From Morella rubra (Eukaryota > Streptophyta > Magnoliopsida > Fagales > Myricaceae): DNA of 64,000 bases. The stretch covers positions 15,804,286 through 15,868,285 of the forward strand of contig CM025855.1 in assembly GCA_003952965.2 (NCBI GenBank). The letters run 5' to 3'. The translations under genes and the position numbers were made by a program. Below the pieces are notes generated by a model that saw only the letters and a list, made by a program, of their open reading frames with translations, was not told where the DNA came from and did no database searches. Of this stretch, positions 47,864 through 60,000 are shown piece after piece. Each line of letters begins with the position of its first letter. The first letter of the stretch is position 1.

Positions 47864-50800
47864 CACTACAAGAAAATCAGGCTACAGCTACCAACTCTCT
47901 CCCTTTTATCGCTAAAAAGTATGGCTTCCGCGACCGAATTCTTAAATTCGTCACTAAAGATACAAGCGTATTAAAAAAGTCACTAAAGGTAAAAAGTTTG
48001 AGTAACTTTCTTCTTCCCGTTACTAAACTCAAAAGCTATCGTTACAAAAAGTCAAAAATCAAAATGACTTTTCGCGGTTGTCATTTAGCGCTAAGCTTCT
48101 TCTTGCTCCCGCTGCCATTGCTCTCTGTCAAATTCTTCTCCTTGCTAGCCGCCTCACTTCTCTCTTATCTTTTCCCCATTTTCTTTCTCTCTCTCTTTCT
48201 TTCGAGTTATTGCCATTGCCGGTGTCATACGTTGTTGTCTTCGTTGGTGTCCTGTACTGTTTGGAAGTCTTGCTGGTATGGTCTACTTGTTGCCTTGAAT
48301 TTTCTTTTGTTCTGCACGTCCAATCTTTGCATTGAATAATTTGATTACAGAGTGTGCTAGACTAATTCGGATTAATCTTGGGTCGATTTCATTGTTGCCG
48401 TGTGGACTCTCAACCTAGGCACTGAAAGAAAGATTGGTTGTACGGGATGATTTGAGGGAACTGGAAGAGCGTCGGGATTTTAGTTGGGTTTTAGGGTTTC
48501 CTGTCTACTTTTCTTGTTTATTCTTTCATTTCGTAATTTTTTCTTCAAATTTTTCGATTTAGGCAGTGTTGATGTTTGAATCGATTTTGTCATCTTTAGA
48601 TTTGTGTAGGTAGCTAATTTATTTTCGTTTCGATTGAAGAGAAGTCTTTGCTTTCTTGCATCTAATGGATGAGGTGGTGAGAATGTTAGAAGCAATTGAT
48701 AAGAACAAAGGAGGAGGGATGATACCAGAAGACCAAGCTCTGGGCTGTTTCTGTTTTGCCCCTGCTCATGGTCCCTGAGCATTTTAGCTCTTGAGAATGT
48801 TAGTGGTGAGAATGTTAGAAGCAATTAAAGAATGATGCCTTTACTACACGTTTATCTATAAGTTTAGCTCTTGAGAAGCTCTCTTGGGTTTCAATTCTGC
48901 AAATGGAGCTTATTTCTAAAGTACGTAATCCATTTATCATAGAGTACAAAGATTCCTGGGTGGAAAAGGTTGGCATTGTGTTTGTGTGTATGTGTGTATG
49001 TGTGTGTGCCAATTGCCTAAGGAGCATTATAGAATTTTATTATGGTCCCTTGCATGTTAAGGAACTTTGTCCCCATCATTATGGTTCTACACTTGACATT
49101 TTGGTGTTGTAACTTCCAGGGTTGCTTTGTATGCATTGTGCTAGGATATTGTGAAGGAGGAGACATGTGGGCTATATTCATTGCTTAAGTCAGTTATTTG
49201 GTTAATGTCCCAGTATCTGCTTGGACATGATTTGGTCTTGCTTTTTTCTGAACTTTGCATAATTGCCTCTTCATGTTACACAGGGCAGAAGCTATTAAAA
49301 GGGCCAATGGTGTTCATTTTCCCCAAGAGGTTGTCACTCTTGCTGCCAAGTTTCTACTTGACCATTCATTAGGATCTCCTGGTTCATACTTGAAATTTTT
49401 CATAAATGCAGAAACTCTGCAAATGGTTAGTTCAACTCCTCATGGTGCTTGATTACTTGCATGCCAACCATATTCTTCATCGTGATGTCAAGGTTAGTGG
49501 CAGACTAACAAAGAAAATCTAGTTTAATTTTCTATGTGAAAACCCAAAGCTAATTTTCTCTGACGGTATTCCAAAATTGCTTTAGTGCTCAAATCTATTT
49601 CTGACAAGAGATCAAGACACACGTCTAGGTAAGTTTCCTTCTTCTTTTGTTCCCTCTTTTTCGTGATTAGTTCTTTTTGGACTCATCTATTGTGCCTTGT
49701 TGTATAGTTTTATTGTTAAATTTGTTTATTAGACTACATTTACACATCTTTTCTCACCTCTACTTTGTATGGTTACCATGGGTTTTCTACTCCATATGTA
49801 GGTTGTGGAAACTCCAAGCTACATGTGTCCTGACCTTCTTGCTGATACACCGTATGGTTCCAAATCAGACATATGGTCTTTGGGTAAAGTAACATCTTTG
49901 TTTTGAAATTTTAATATAAGTCTAGACTTACTAGCTCTTGATCTTTAGCCGGATTTTTTTGTGAATAATGCCATGCATATTTTCCAGGATGCTGTATATA
50001 TGAAATGACTACTCACAGGCCTACATTTAAAGCCTTTGTAAGTTTCTGACCTGCAGTTACTAAAGGTCTGGAGTGCTATGTTGTCTCTTTCCCATTTTTC
50101 CTTGGTCAAGTAACTAGGTATAGAATGAAATATCAGTTTCAACCTTCTTTTTCTTTTGTTCAGTTAGATAGCCTTGATGGAACCCATTGATGATGACAGG
50201 GAATCAATATTTGGTTCATATGAGAGTGTACAAGAGTCCATTGTGTTGTGATTTATGCTTTTTCTGTTAGAAACCATAAACTTCCCCTACAGTTGCAGAA
50301 ATTCTTAACAAGATGGAGAGTGTCTCAATTAAGAAAATCTTAGCAATGTCTCTGGTTGTTTTTAACATCATTATAACATAATTTCTGGTGTGACATAAGC
50401 TTGCAAAAATGTTTTTGTTATTGGAGTTTTTTACACTGTTAGTTTGTACACACGTAGTGCAGAACTTTGAATGAAAAACAGGTGCAGTTACTTTCACTGA
50501 AAAACAGAGCACCCATGTTAAGAGATTCAAACTCACCATGCTTATGCTCTTTAAATATTGTGCAGGGGATGCTGTATTGGTTATGAAGACCTGATTTGAT
50601 GAAGATCTGTCATGTGAATTGCAGATTGACTTTGATTTTTTGGAAAATTAAATATGATGAAAATCTGTTATGTGAATATGATATGAATATATACATGGAT
50701 ATTACTCTGTTATGGATTAATCTCTATTATAAGTGCAACTCCATATTTTTCTTCATATCTATGTTAATTTTTCTTCATATCTGTGCAATAAGGAAAACTA

Positions 50801-51315
50801 ATGGAGGAATGTCGTGAAATGAAAACAAATGAATTGCAGAAACTCAAAAAAAAAAATAAACGAATTGATTGTAATGAAATTGAGAAAACGACACAAAACA
50901 GATGGATTGCAATAAATGAGAAAACTATTGAAAAATTGCAGAATTGAAATCAACACCATTTCACCGAAATTCTAATTCACAAGAAATTCAATTCCGACAA
51001 TCTCCACAATCAACTTCCGTCGTTGTTGGGGGCAAGAAAAACAAATATGGACGGCGGTTTTACGTCGGCAATGGAGGCACCACTGTTGATGAAGTGGAGC
51101 TCGTCGACACTGCACCTCTCTTGACGAAGTGGAGCTCGTCAACATTGTTGGACCAGTGCTGACAGAAAGCTTCTGTTGTCGAATCAGGGCTCTCTGCACG
51201 CGGCAGAGTCGACCACGCTTTGACGACCTTATTCCTGGGGGCTGAGCTTTTGCAACGAATTTGGTGGTTTCAACTACGGAAGCCGCCGTCGTTGAAGCCC
51301 ACATTTCTTGTAGTG
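47864..51315 (+). mobile_element. non-autonomous CACTA-type element carrying a NEK kinase gene piece
   Basis: Ends are CACTACAAGAAAAT (47864) and, reversed, CACTACAAGAAATG (ending 51315). Both flanks carry AAG (47861-47863 and 51316-51318), the 3-bp duplication expected for CACTA. Subterminal GTCACTAAAG-type units lie at 47952-47990. No transposase is present. Inside, on the plus strand, is an intron-containing segment of a host NEK-family protein kinase. Size is 3452 bp. This is the structure of a gene-capturing (Pack-type) CACTA element. It must depend on proteins from another copy. Confidence 0.75.
48903..50038 (+). pseudogene. NEK-family protein kinase fragment, captured with introns
   Basis: Exons bounded by AG/GT sites read [20 protein letters not shown] (48903-48968), GCFVCIVLGYCEGGDM (49120-49167), AEAIKRANGVHFPQE (about 49284-49329), [20 protein letters not shown] then ILHRDVK (49411-49493), CSNLFLTRDQDTRL (49586-49628), [20 protein letters not shown] then KSDIWSLG (49802-49884) and GCCIYEMTTHRPTFKAF (49988-50038). 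This is the NEK kinase domain from the alpha-C region to past the APE-equivalent. The exon with the magnesium-binding DFG motif and the N-terminal glycine loop and lysine are absent, so the product could not be an active kinase. VVGT is VVET here. Introns are retained, so capture was at DNA level. Confidence 0.8.
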
Positions 51316-51621
51316 AAGCTGACCACCACATAACAAAAGGAACTAGTGAACTACACATTGATATAATTCAAGGACAAACGGGTCTAGAGGTGGGTCTAAG
51401 AACTAGTATCCCATGGTGGTTGGCTCTGGTTCTTATATATATAGTTCATATCATGAGTACAATAGTTACTAATTAAATAAAGTAGCATCAAAAGTTTCTT
51501 ACGCCCCGAAGATCCACGTGATGCCTGGGCGCCAGATTTGTGGCCCCATACAACGGTTGAACCAATACTCCCCTTCATTTTAGGGTGAAGCTTAGAAGGC
51601 AAAAGAAGGCTAGAGTGAGTT
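51316..51621. other. flank of the captured-gene element, repeat-like
   Basis: Host site of the CACTA-type insertion. TTACGCCCCGAAGATCC near 51500 resembles LTR material, and nothing coding is seen. A short (TA)n lies at 51435-51442. Confidence 0.3.
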
Positions 51622-52270
51622 GTGGATGAGCAACAGCTACCTTATCGAGTCACTAGGGCCGGGTGCGATATACGTTGTGGCAAATGTCAAGTACTTGGAA
51701 AAAATGCTGGTAGCTATAAAAAACCTAACAACTCTAATCATAAGATAGACCCGAAGAAGCCTAGTAAGAAGAAGACACCTGAACAGGTATTGAAAATTCA
51801 GTTTATCATAAATAAGTGCATGGTTCTATAAATAAGATATATCATTTCTAATGTAGATAACTGATGAGGATAGGGAAGCTGCTATGTCTACTGCCACTAG
51901 ATAGGTATCAAGGAAAAGATAGAAAGCCGCAACAATGGCTAGTCACTAGCTCTCTTGTCTAGATTCAAGTTCTGCATTTCTATACATTTTTTCTGTACTA
52001 ACATAAGTAAGCAGAGAAATACTGGGACAAATGATGCATCCTCCTCGACAGCCGAGGGCTACCACTAAAAAGAAAGGGAAAGGGAAGCAGAGAAGTGTGA
52101 CTAGGCAACCCTCCATAGCTAACCAAGTACTATTAAAAAAAACATAACATGAGTTTGGTGCATTAATTGTGTGCTGAAGAAACTTTGTGCTGCAAAAGCT
52201 GATAACAGTTCTAAATATTTGTTTATGTGCATGTAGTCTGAGGTTCAACAAGGAGTTTCGAGGAGGTCAT
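51622..52270 (+). pseudogene. MULE transposase C-terminal remnant (zinc-knuckle region)
   Basis: Plus-strand frame with AGCDIRCGKCQVLGKN followed by a Lys/Pro-rich stretch (KPSKKKTPEQ), and after an intron-like gap a basic tail near 52040-52110 (TTKKKGKGKQRS). This resembles the C-terminal zinc knuckle and basic tail of MULE transposases (CX2CX4HX4C). The knuckle His is Lys and the last Cys is Tyr, so it could not bind zinc. No upstream transposase is present. Confidence 0.45.
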
Positions 52271-52584
52271 GTAAATGCATTTAGTTGCCATATAACTTCA
52301 TATTTATAATTGTGTTGTATTACTTAAGATTCAAGTGTTGCATTGCATGGTTCAAGCGTTTCAATAGCGTATGAGTGTGTCTGGGGCATCTGTAGTATGA
52401 CAGGAGTCTGTCTACAGTTTGACAATGCGAAGCTGAAGCTCTTTGTTTTAATTTTGGCACAATTGGTCAGGATTTTAATTGAGGTTTACCAAGAATTGTG
52501 TAAGCTAAACCTAAACGCCTCTAACTGTTTTCAGAGCGCCTCAAAGTTAACTACCTCCGTGATTCCCGCCTCAATAGCCTAGGA

Positions 52585-52593
52585 TATAAAAAG
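52585..52593 (+). promoter_or_regulatory. TATA box of the Copia LTR
   Basis: TATAAAAAG within the presumed U3 region, preceded by GC-richer DNA and followed by a T-rich leader. Its place upstream of the primer-binding site, ignoring the hAT insertion, fits the LTR promoter. Confidence 0.4.
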
Positions 52594-53423
52594 TCTTTCG
52601 TTCCATTTGGCCAAAAAGATCTAGAGATAAAAAAATATCATTCCTTTAGTATTTTGAGAGAAAAAGCTTTCAAATTTATCTTCTCCAAGACTCTCTGTTA
52701 TTGTTTGTTAGTTTACTTTGTAAGAACTAAAGTATACAGAAGGACTATATACCTATCCTTTAGTTCCATCAGGGTTTTTCACACACAAAGATTACCCACT
52801 TAGGTCTTAAGGTTTACCAGAGTTCTAGTTCCTGAGATGGTTTGTGTGGCTTTGGTCTGGTAGAAGTGGTAGTGAAGTTTCACTGGCAGACTGCATACAA
52901 GATCAGAGGTGAAGGTGCAACATGAAGAATGGATGAGACTGAGTCTCAATCCCTACAAGGTTTGCAGAACCAGATTCAAGATTTGGGTAAGAAGTTCAGT
53001 GTGTTAGAGTAGCAAGGGGATTTGTGTACGTCTAACGGATCACCGTGTAATCGAGTTCTCATTATAGTGGAAACCTTTCCTGGCCACAAGGCCCATAGAG
53101 TTTTTCTTCTTGAAGTGTGTCTTCAAGAAGTTTCTCTTCGTAACCAATCAGTGTGTCAATTGTGTTGTGATTGTTGTGATTTACATTGTTAAATTGTTTG
53201 ATTAGATTGAATATAAATCTGTCCATTATTGTCTATAGTTAAAAGACAGTTTTCTTGAATATCTTGAAGCCTTGATTAAAAGTTTAATTGCTTTAAAGAT
53301 TTACTTGATTCTGAATATATAAAATTTTGTTAAAGATTTTAGGTTCTTGAACATGTTGATATTCTTGTGAAGTGTGCAGCAAAGTTAAAGATCAAACAAG
53401 AGTAAAAAAGAAACTATTCACCC

Positions 53424-56400
53424 TAGGGGTGAAAACCGACTAGTCAGTTCGGTTTTGGGCCCAAACCGTGGGTCGAACCGACTGGTTCGGTTTGCATAAT
53501 TTTCCAACCGACGGCTGAACCGTCGGTTGGGAGAACTGGCTGGGCCGACCAGATTCGGGGTCGGCTAGGTTCGATCGGTTAACTTTTTTAAAAGTTTAAT
53601 TAAATGGCCCAAATTCAGCATGGGTCCTAAGACTCCTAACAAATAACAGTTAACAACATACTTAAAAAAAACAAAATAAGAAAAACAAATGGACTATTTA
53701 ACATCTAGCCCTAACAAGTAACAAGTATCAACTACCAAAAAACAGAAAAAAAAAAAAAAAGATAAATAAGCTACAAGTTAACAAAAACAACAACAAATAA
53801 ATTAAAATTACAACAACCAAAAAAATTAAAATTAGAACAAGTTTCAAATATTCCAACTTCCATTACATTTAATCGTCAACTGGGCGCTTCTCGGACGGCC
53901 CAAGGATCTCCACTGTTGAAAACAAATAGCAAATCAAAGCAAGTTAAGTATACATAAATATAAATTGTGATAAAATAAATTATAATTGACTATATAAATT
54001 AAAATACCTGCTTCTTCTTCATATTTCTCTACATTTTCCACTAACTCAATCAACAATAGACTCAGCAATAGAGTCTTCCCCTATCCAATTTTGTGCACAT
54101 ATGAGGGCTTCCACTGTTCGAGGAGCCAATGAACTCCGATAAGGGTCTAGAACACGTCCTCCGGTGCTAAAAGCAGACTGTAGAAATTGGGATAGCCATA
54201 ACATCCCGAGCCATGTGAGCAAGAATAGGATACTTAGATGCATTGGACTTCCACCATTGTAAAATATTGAATTCCTCAGTTCTTGCCTCACAACCATCAG
54301 TCAAATATTGTTCCACCTCTGATTTGCCATCACCCGTAGATGTAGACTCTTCAAGCCTTTCAAGGATGCGAGCCAACTTCAATTGGCGAGTTTGATTACC
54401 CTCCCCAACCTTATGCGTAGGACGAGAAGCTTGAGGTGTTGCTTCAACAATACCAAACTTATCAGCATACTCCGCACACAACCGATCAAACACATTTTTC
54501 ATAAAGGTGAACATTACATCCCCCTCTTCAGTTGGATAGTTTTGCTTGAACCAAAGCTCTAAAGTAGTAGCTTATACCTTGGATCAAGCACCACAGCAAT
54601 AAACAACAACATATTCATTTTGAAGAGATCCCCCAATACTTATCATATTTTCTCTTCATACTCGTTGCCATATTTTTCAAAATATGATTACCACTTTCAC
54701 ACAAGTCACAAATATTCTCTTGGATAATACAAATCTCTTGAAAGTAGATATTTGCAGTCACATATGAAGATCCTGAAAACTGTATAGTAGCCTCATAAAA
54801 CAACTCCAAAAATTGAACAAATAACCTAACTTGCTCCCAATCCAAAACTGAGGAGGTCCCAAACGCAGTGACTCATTGGCACCTTCAGTAAAGTACTTCC
54901 TGTATAGGGATCCTCATCATGGAGCCGGTCAAAGGCCTTTTCATATTTCTCTGCTTTCTCCAACATTAGATAAGTAGAATTCCATCTTGTAGCAACATCA
55001 AGACACAACATAGCCTTACATTCTATGTTATCTTTTTCAGCACATCTCTTAAACCTATCCATCCTAGCTGGAGAAGATCTCACATACCTCACTGCATTGC
55101 GCACCCTTATGATAGACTCATCATATTCTTTCAATCCCTCATTCACTACAAGGTTCAAAATATGGGCACAACACCTCATATGTAGAAATTTTCCATCAAG
55201 GGCGATGTTGGGTTTCAAGCGCCTCCTTAAAAATTCAAGTGCAACATCATTTGAAGAGGCATTATCAACCGTGACAGTAAAAATCTTACTAGCAATACCC
55301 CACTCAAGAAGACACGCCTCAATATTCATCCCAAGTGTATCTCCTTATGATTAGCAACCAAACAAAAGTTGATAATTCTCTTGTGCAATTTCCAATCATC
55401 ATCAATGAAGTGTGCAGTGAGACACATATAATTCAAGTTCTGATTAGAAGTCCAAGTGTCGGTAGTGAGACAAACTCTACTAGAAAGTGACTTCAAAGAT
55501 TTTTTCAAATTTGCTTTCTCTACATTGTAGATCTTGAAACAATCCCTAGCAACCGTTATACGAGATGGCATCTGAAATCTAGGTTCAAACTTCTTCAAAA
55601 GCCTTTTAAACCAACGACCCTCAACAACTCTAAATGGGTGTTCATCACCAATAACAAACTCAGCAATTGCTTGTCGAAGGTCCTCAGCATTATACCTATG
55701 CATGATCATAGAACTAGAACTATTCCCCTCCCCCTCAGGTTTCTTATCAAAGCTCAATGTGGGCTGATTTTTATTAGCCACCCCAAACCAATAAGGGTAT
55801 TTTTTACACTGATTCTCCAAGTGGCTTATCATCGATGAGTTCCATTTCTCTTAGAATGACAATAATATTGTCTCCCACAAAGTTACACGCAGCTTTAGGT
55901 GAATGAGCAGGCAAACCCTCAACCTTTTAAAATGTTCCCATACTAATGAAGAATCTCTAGACTCTTTCATTTTAGCAAAAGGTCGACTAGGGGCAGTATT
56001 AATACTAGGGTTATCATCATCAAGATCAATATGCACCCCATCCACCTCATCTTTAATATCAATCACATTCATGGGAGTCTCATTATCAGGGATACTTGTT
56101 GGAGTCTCTTCCATCTAGACCACATTAAAAATAAAAAATACAAATTAACAAACAATCCAACAACATAAAATCAACAAACAATCCAACAACATAAAATCAG
56201 CAAATCATCCAACAATCTAAACCTAAATTCATCCAAATCCAACATCAAATCAGCCCTGACCTCCGATCTCCACAGAACCAACATAATCCTAACTTCCAAT
56301 CTCTATCATAAACTAACAGTAACTTAGTAAAATGGGAAATACTAACCTGATTTGATTCTCGTCAATAGCAGTACAAAAAAATTAGTAGCTTCTTTGCAAA

Positions 56401-56978
56401 TCACGAGCTCTGTCAAAACAATAAGCAAAAGTCGATTTATTTTTCTTAAAAACAATAAGCAAAAGTCGAAGCAAAGGTCAAAAATCCAACGAATAAGGAG
56501 AAGAAAATCCAGGAGGGAAGAAGTTGAGAGAGAGATTTGGACCTGGAGGCCTGTGAGGCTGAGAGGCGGCATGGCCTCATGAGATAGAGAGAGAGACGCT
56601 GCGACAAAGAGACGCCAAGAGAGAGAGATGCCGGAGGGATGTGGGGCGACGGCTAGGGCATCGACGACTCAGGGGGAAAGAAAGGGAATTAGGGGAGAAG
56701 GCTTCGGGCATCCGCGGCTGAGGGGGGGTGGGGCAAGTTGGGTTAGTTTTTTTTTGGGGGGGGGGGGGGGGAGACGACGTCGTCTGACCCCCCAACCCCA
56801 CGTATTATTTTTTTTTAAAAAAAAAAAAGCAAAATACCCTCGGTTTAGTTCATTCCACGGTTCTGGGTATTTTTGGGCCGAGAGCCGAACCGGGCTGGCC
56901 CAAAACCGGCCGGGCCATTCGATTTCAGGCCGGTTTGGGTTGGCCCGGTCGGCGCTGGCCCAAATTTGTTCAGCCCTA
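53424..56978 (-). mobile_element. hAT transposon, 3.56 kb
   Basis: Ends are TAGGGGTGAA on the left and, reversed, TAGGGCTGAA on the right. An 8-bp target duplication, ATTCACCC/ATTCACCT (53416-53423 and 56979-56986), matches at 7 of 8 positions. Subterminal regions are rich in AACCG, GGCCCAAA and CCGG words in both orientations, as in Ac/Tip100-like elements. It contains a minus-strand transposase and sits inside the Copia 5' LTR. A 16-G run lies at 56756-56771. Confidence 0.85.
54046..56114 (-). pseudogene. hAT transposase (RICESLEEPER/DAYSLEEPER type), frameshifted
   Basis: N to C: an acidic start with SSLVWEHFKR opening the BED zinc finger (CNFCG, HLENQCKKYPYW in other frames); EHPFRVVEGRWFKRLLKKF and VCLTTDTWTSNQNLNYMCLT with the first catalytic Asp; TVDNASSNDVALEFL with the second; CCAHILNLVVNEGLK; DVATRWNSTYLMLEKAEKYE; SYVTANIYFQEIC; and a dimerisation region [20 protein letters not shown] and [20 protein letters not shown]. 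Order and motifs are those of plant hAT transposases. Frame breaks near 55930, 55840, 55330, 54840, 54550 and 54190 kill it as read. Confidence 0.85.
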
Positions 56979-57035
56979 ATTCACCTGCCTCTATGTTCAG
57001 GTGTACTACGTTGAGTCTAAAATCGCCTAGTTCAA

Positions 57036-57048
57036 TTGGTATTAGAGC
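57036..57048 (+). promoter_or_regulatory. primer-binding site, initiator tRNA-Met
   Basis: TTGGTATTAGAGC, one mismatch from the TTGGTATCAGAGC sequence complementary to the 3' end of plant initiator methionine tRNA. It follows the LTR end after one base, which fixes strand and start of the Copia internal region. Confidence 0.85.
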
Positions 57049-57081
57049 TGACTTCGACTCCTTAGACTCAAAATATTCAAG

Positions 57082-60000
57082 ATGAACAAGAGTCAATCTC
57101 TTAATGTTCCACCATATTTTGAGGGATCAAATTATGCATGCTGGAAAGTGGGGATGTGGGAATTCCTCAAGTCAATAGACAAAAGAGTTTGGACAGCAGT
57201 TGTTAATGGTTGGAGTAGGCAAACTATTGCCGTCAATGATAAAGTCATTGATAAAGAACCTAGTCAATGGTTGACTATGGAAAAAGAGACAGCTAGTTGG
57301 AATAGCAAAGGGATAAATACAATCTTTATGAGTGTCCCACATATAATTGATAAGAATTTCAAATTGTGAAGTTTCGAAAGAAGCTTGGGATACTTTGAAG
57401 TTGACCCATGAAGGAACAAAAGCTATTTCGAGATTCTAAGTTGCAGATGAATATTTCAAGGTTTGAAGAATTGAAAATGAAAGAAGATGAGTGTTTGATG
57501 ATTTCTACAGAAAACTCACAAGCTTAGTCAATTAAAGCTTTAGTTTGGGTGAAAGAAACCCTTATTCAAAAATGGTCCGAAAGATTCTAAGATCATTGCC
57601 TAAAAGATTTAGACTAAAAGTGACTACTATCAAAGAAAATAAAGATTTTGATTCTATAAAGCTTGATAAGTTGGTTCTCTTCAAACGTATGAACTAACGT
57701 TTCCTACAACTAGAAAAGAAAAATCCATTACACTAAAGGTAATGGATTTAGATTCAGATTTAGATGACGAGCTGTTTGATGAAGATGACACGGCATTGTT
57801 CGTCAAAAAGTTCAAAAAAGCATTTTGGTTTAAGAAGAGCAGAAACTAAAAAAACCAGAGATCGAATTGTAAACACTTTGGTACACCAAACTAGAAGAAT
57901 GATGACTAGAAGGATAAACTAGAGAAAAGAGAGTTCAGAAGGAAACTTGAGTAAGGACTACAATGTCACTGCAAAGGATTTGGGCACTTTAAAGTAGAAT
58001 GTCCTACTTACTTGAGATCGAATGGAAAGAATGCTATAAGGAGATCTTTCTCAAATTCTGATTCTGAGTCAATCTCTTCAGACCATGACGACTTTAATAA
58101 TGATAAGGTAAATCTAGTTGCATTTACAACTTTAGTTAAAACTAATGAGTTTGCTAATTTTGATGATACAGAAGAAACTATCGCTGAAGATGCAGATGAA
58201 CTTGAGTGTCTAAAGGAAACTTATCAAGAGTTGTATGAAGAGAGTATTAACGTAAAGAAGGAGAATTGTGTGACTCTTAAGAAAATCAATCTTGATGACA
58301 AAGAGAGAGATGTGTTAGCTAAAAAATTACTAGAAACACATTATATGGTTCAAGAGCTTATTGATATGAATGCCTCTCTTGAAAAGTGTGTTATGAAATT
58401 AATAAAGGAGATTTACCAAGCAAATATACAGCTGAACAATTTCTCAAATGGAACCAGCAAACTAGAAAAGATGTTGAGCATTGGACATTCGGATGCTGAT
58501 AAAGAGGATTGGGGTTTAAGAACAATTCATCAACCCCAACATTTTCTAAGAAATTTCTGTTTGTACCAGTCATTCAAAAGAATCCTTCCATACAAGCAAG
58601 TTTGAACAAGGTAAATTTGGTAGTTACTTCTAAACCTCGTGTTTCTATTAATTCTAAGTTTTCCAGATTCATACCTACTTGTTATCACTATGGTAAAGTT
58701 GGTCATACTAAATTTAAGTGTTTTGATCTTGTGAGAAATAGAAATAGATGTGTTTCTACATTCACAAATGATTTTCAAAATCTGAACTTAGTAAATTGAT
58801 GATGCAAGTGAGTGTTCTATCTCAGCAAATTCAGCTTATTAATCAGAAGTTAAATATTTCGGCTAACGAAAAGCTAAATTGGAGAAAGAAAGAGACTAAC
58901 TCCTATTTTGTAGCACATATTGCCTTGAACGCAAAGAGCAATTTCATTCAGTACCTTAACAATGGTTGCTTCAAACATATGTGTGGAGGTAAAAGTTTGT
59001 TTACAACTCTAAGGACATCAAAGGAGGAGCTGTAACTTTTGGTGATGGAAGTAAGTATGAGATTCTTGGTAAGGATCTATAACTCTTCCTGGTAGTTTAG
59101 GTTTTGACAATGTACTATATGTTCAATGATTAAAATCGAATCTCCAAAGTCTTAGTCAGATCTGTGATTCCGAGTTTAATGTCGAGTTTATTAAAAATAA
59201 ATATTCTGTGATTAATTCAAAAGAAAAATATGTTTTTAGTGGCAGATGCACATCTGATAATTGCTATGGTTTAACCCTAGATGACAGTTTACCTTGCAAT
59301 AGAGCTAAAGTTGATTTATCTCATCTTTGACACCAAAGGTTGGGTCACATAAATTATCCTGACTTAGCTAATATTCCTGATCTAGATGATGGTATTCCTA
59401 AACTAGAGAAGGTTGTTGACAAAGTATGTGGACATTGTCAACTAGGTAAACAAATTAGATCATCTCATAAAAAGACCACTGATGTTCTTACGAAATGTTT
59501 AGAGCTGTTACATATTGATTTAATGCGATCAACAAAGACTGAAAGTTTTAGTGGTAGAAAAAACATATTTGTTGTTGTAGATGATTATTCCAAGTTCACT
59601 TGGATTGTACTTCTGAGGAAAAGTCTAAAACTTTTGAGAAGTTTAAAAGCTTGAGTATTTGACTGCAAAATGAACAAGGTTGCAGAATCTCAAGAATCCA
59701 AATGACCATGGGAAGGAATTTGACAACTCTAGCTTTCAACCTTATTGTCTGGATGAAGGGATACATCAAGAATTTTCTGCACCAATAACACCTCAACAAA
59801 ATGAGTGTTGAGAGGAAGAACAGGGTTCTACAAGAAATAGGCTCGGTAATGCTACATAGTAAAAATATTTCTAAAAGGTTTTGGGGTGATGCTATAAATA
59901 CTGCATATTATATCATTAATTGTGCATATCTTAGACCTAGAATAAAGAAAACTCCTTATGAGTTATGGAAAGGAAAAAGGCCTACTGGAAGTATTTTAGA

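Larger units (their letters stand above)
52340..57034 (+). mobile_element. 5' LTR of Sirevirus-like Copia, split by a hAT element
   Basis: The right end is fixed by the primer-binding site at 57036, and the LTR ends in CA at 57034. Sequence continues leftward across the hAT insertion (53424-56978) into 52340-53423, which holds a TATA box at 52585. The left boundary is uncertain. No matching 3' LTR is visible after the env-like ORF, so the two LTRs cannot be compared. Confidence 0.55.

Noticed and set aside
48480-48824. Minus-strand frame of 114 codons upstream of the NEK exons
   Set aside because: Antisense to the probable leader region of the captured gene. No domain recognised.
56628-57096. 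Proline/glycine-rich frames near the hAT right end
   Set aside because: Produced by subterminal GGCCC/AACCGG words and the 16-G run, not by a gene.
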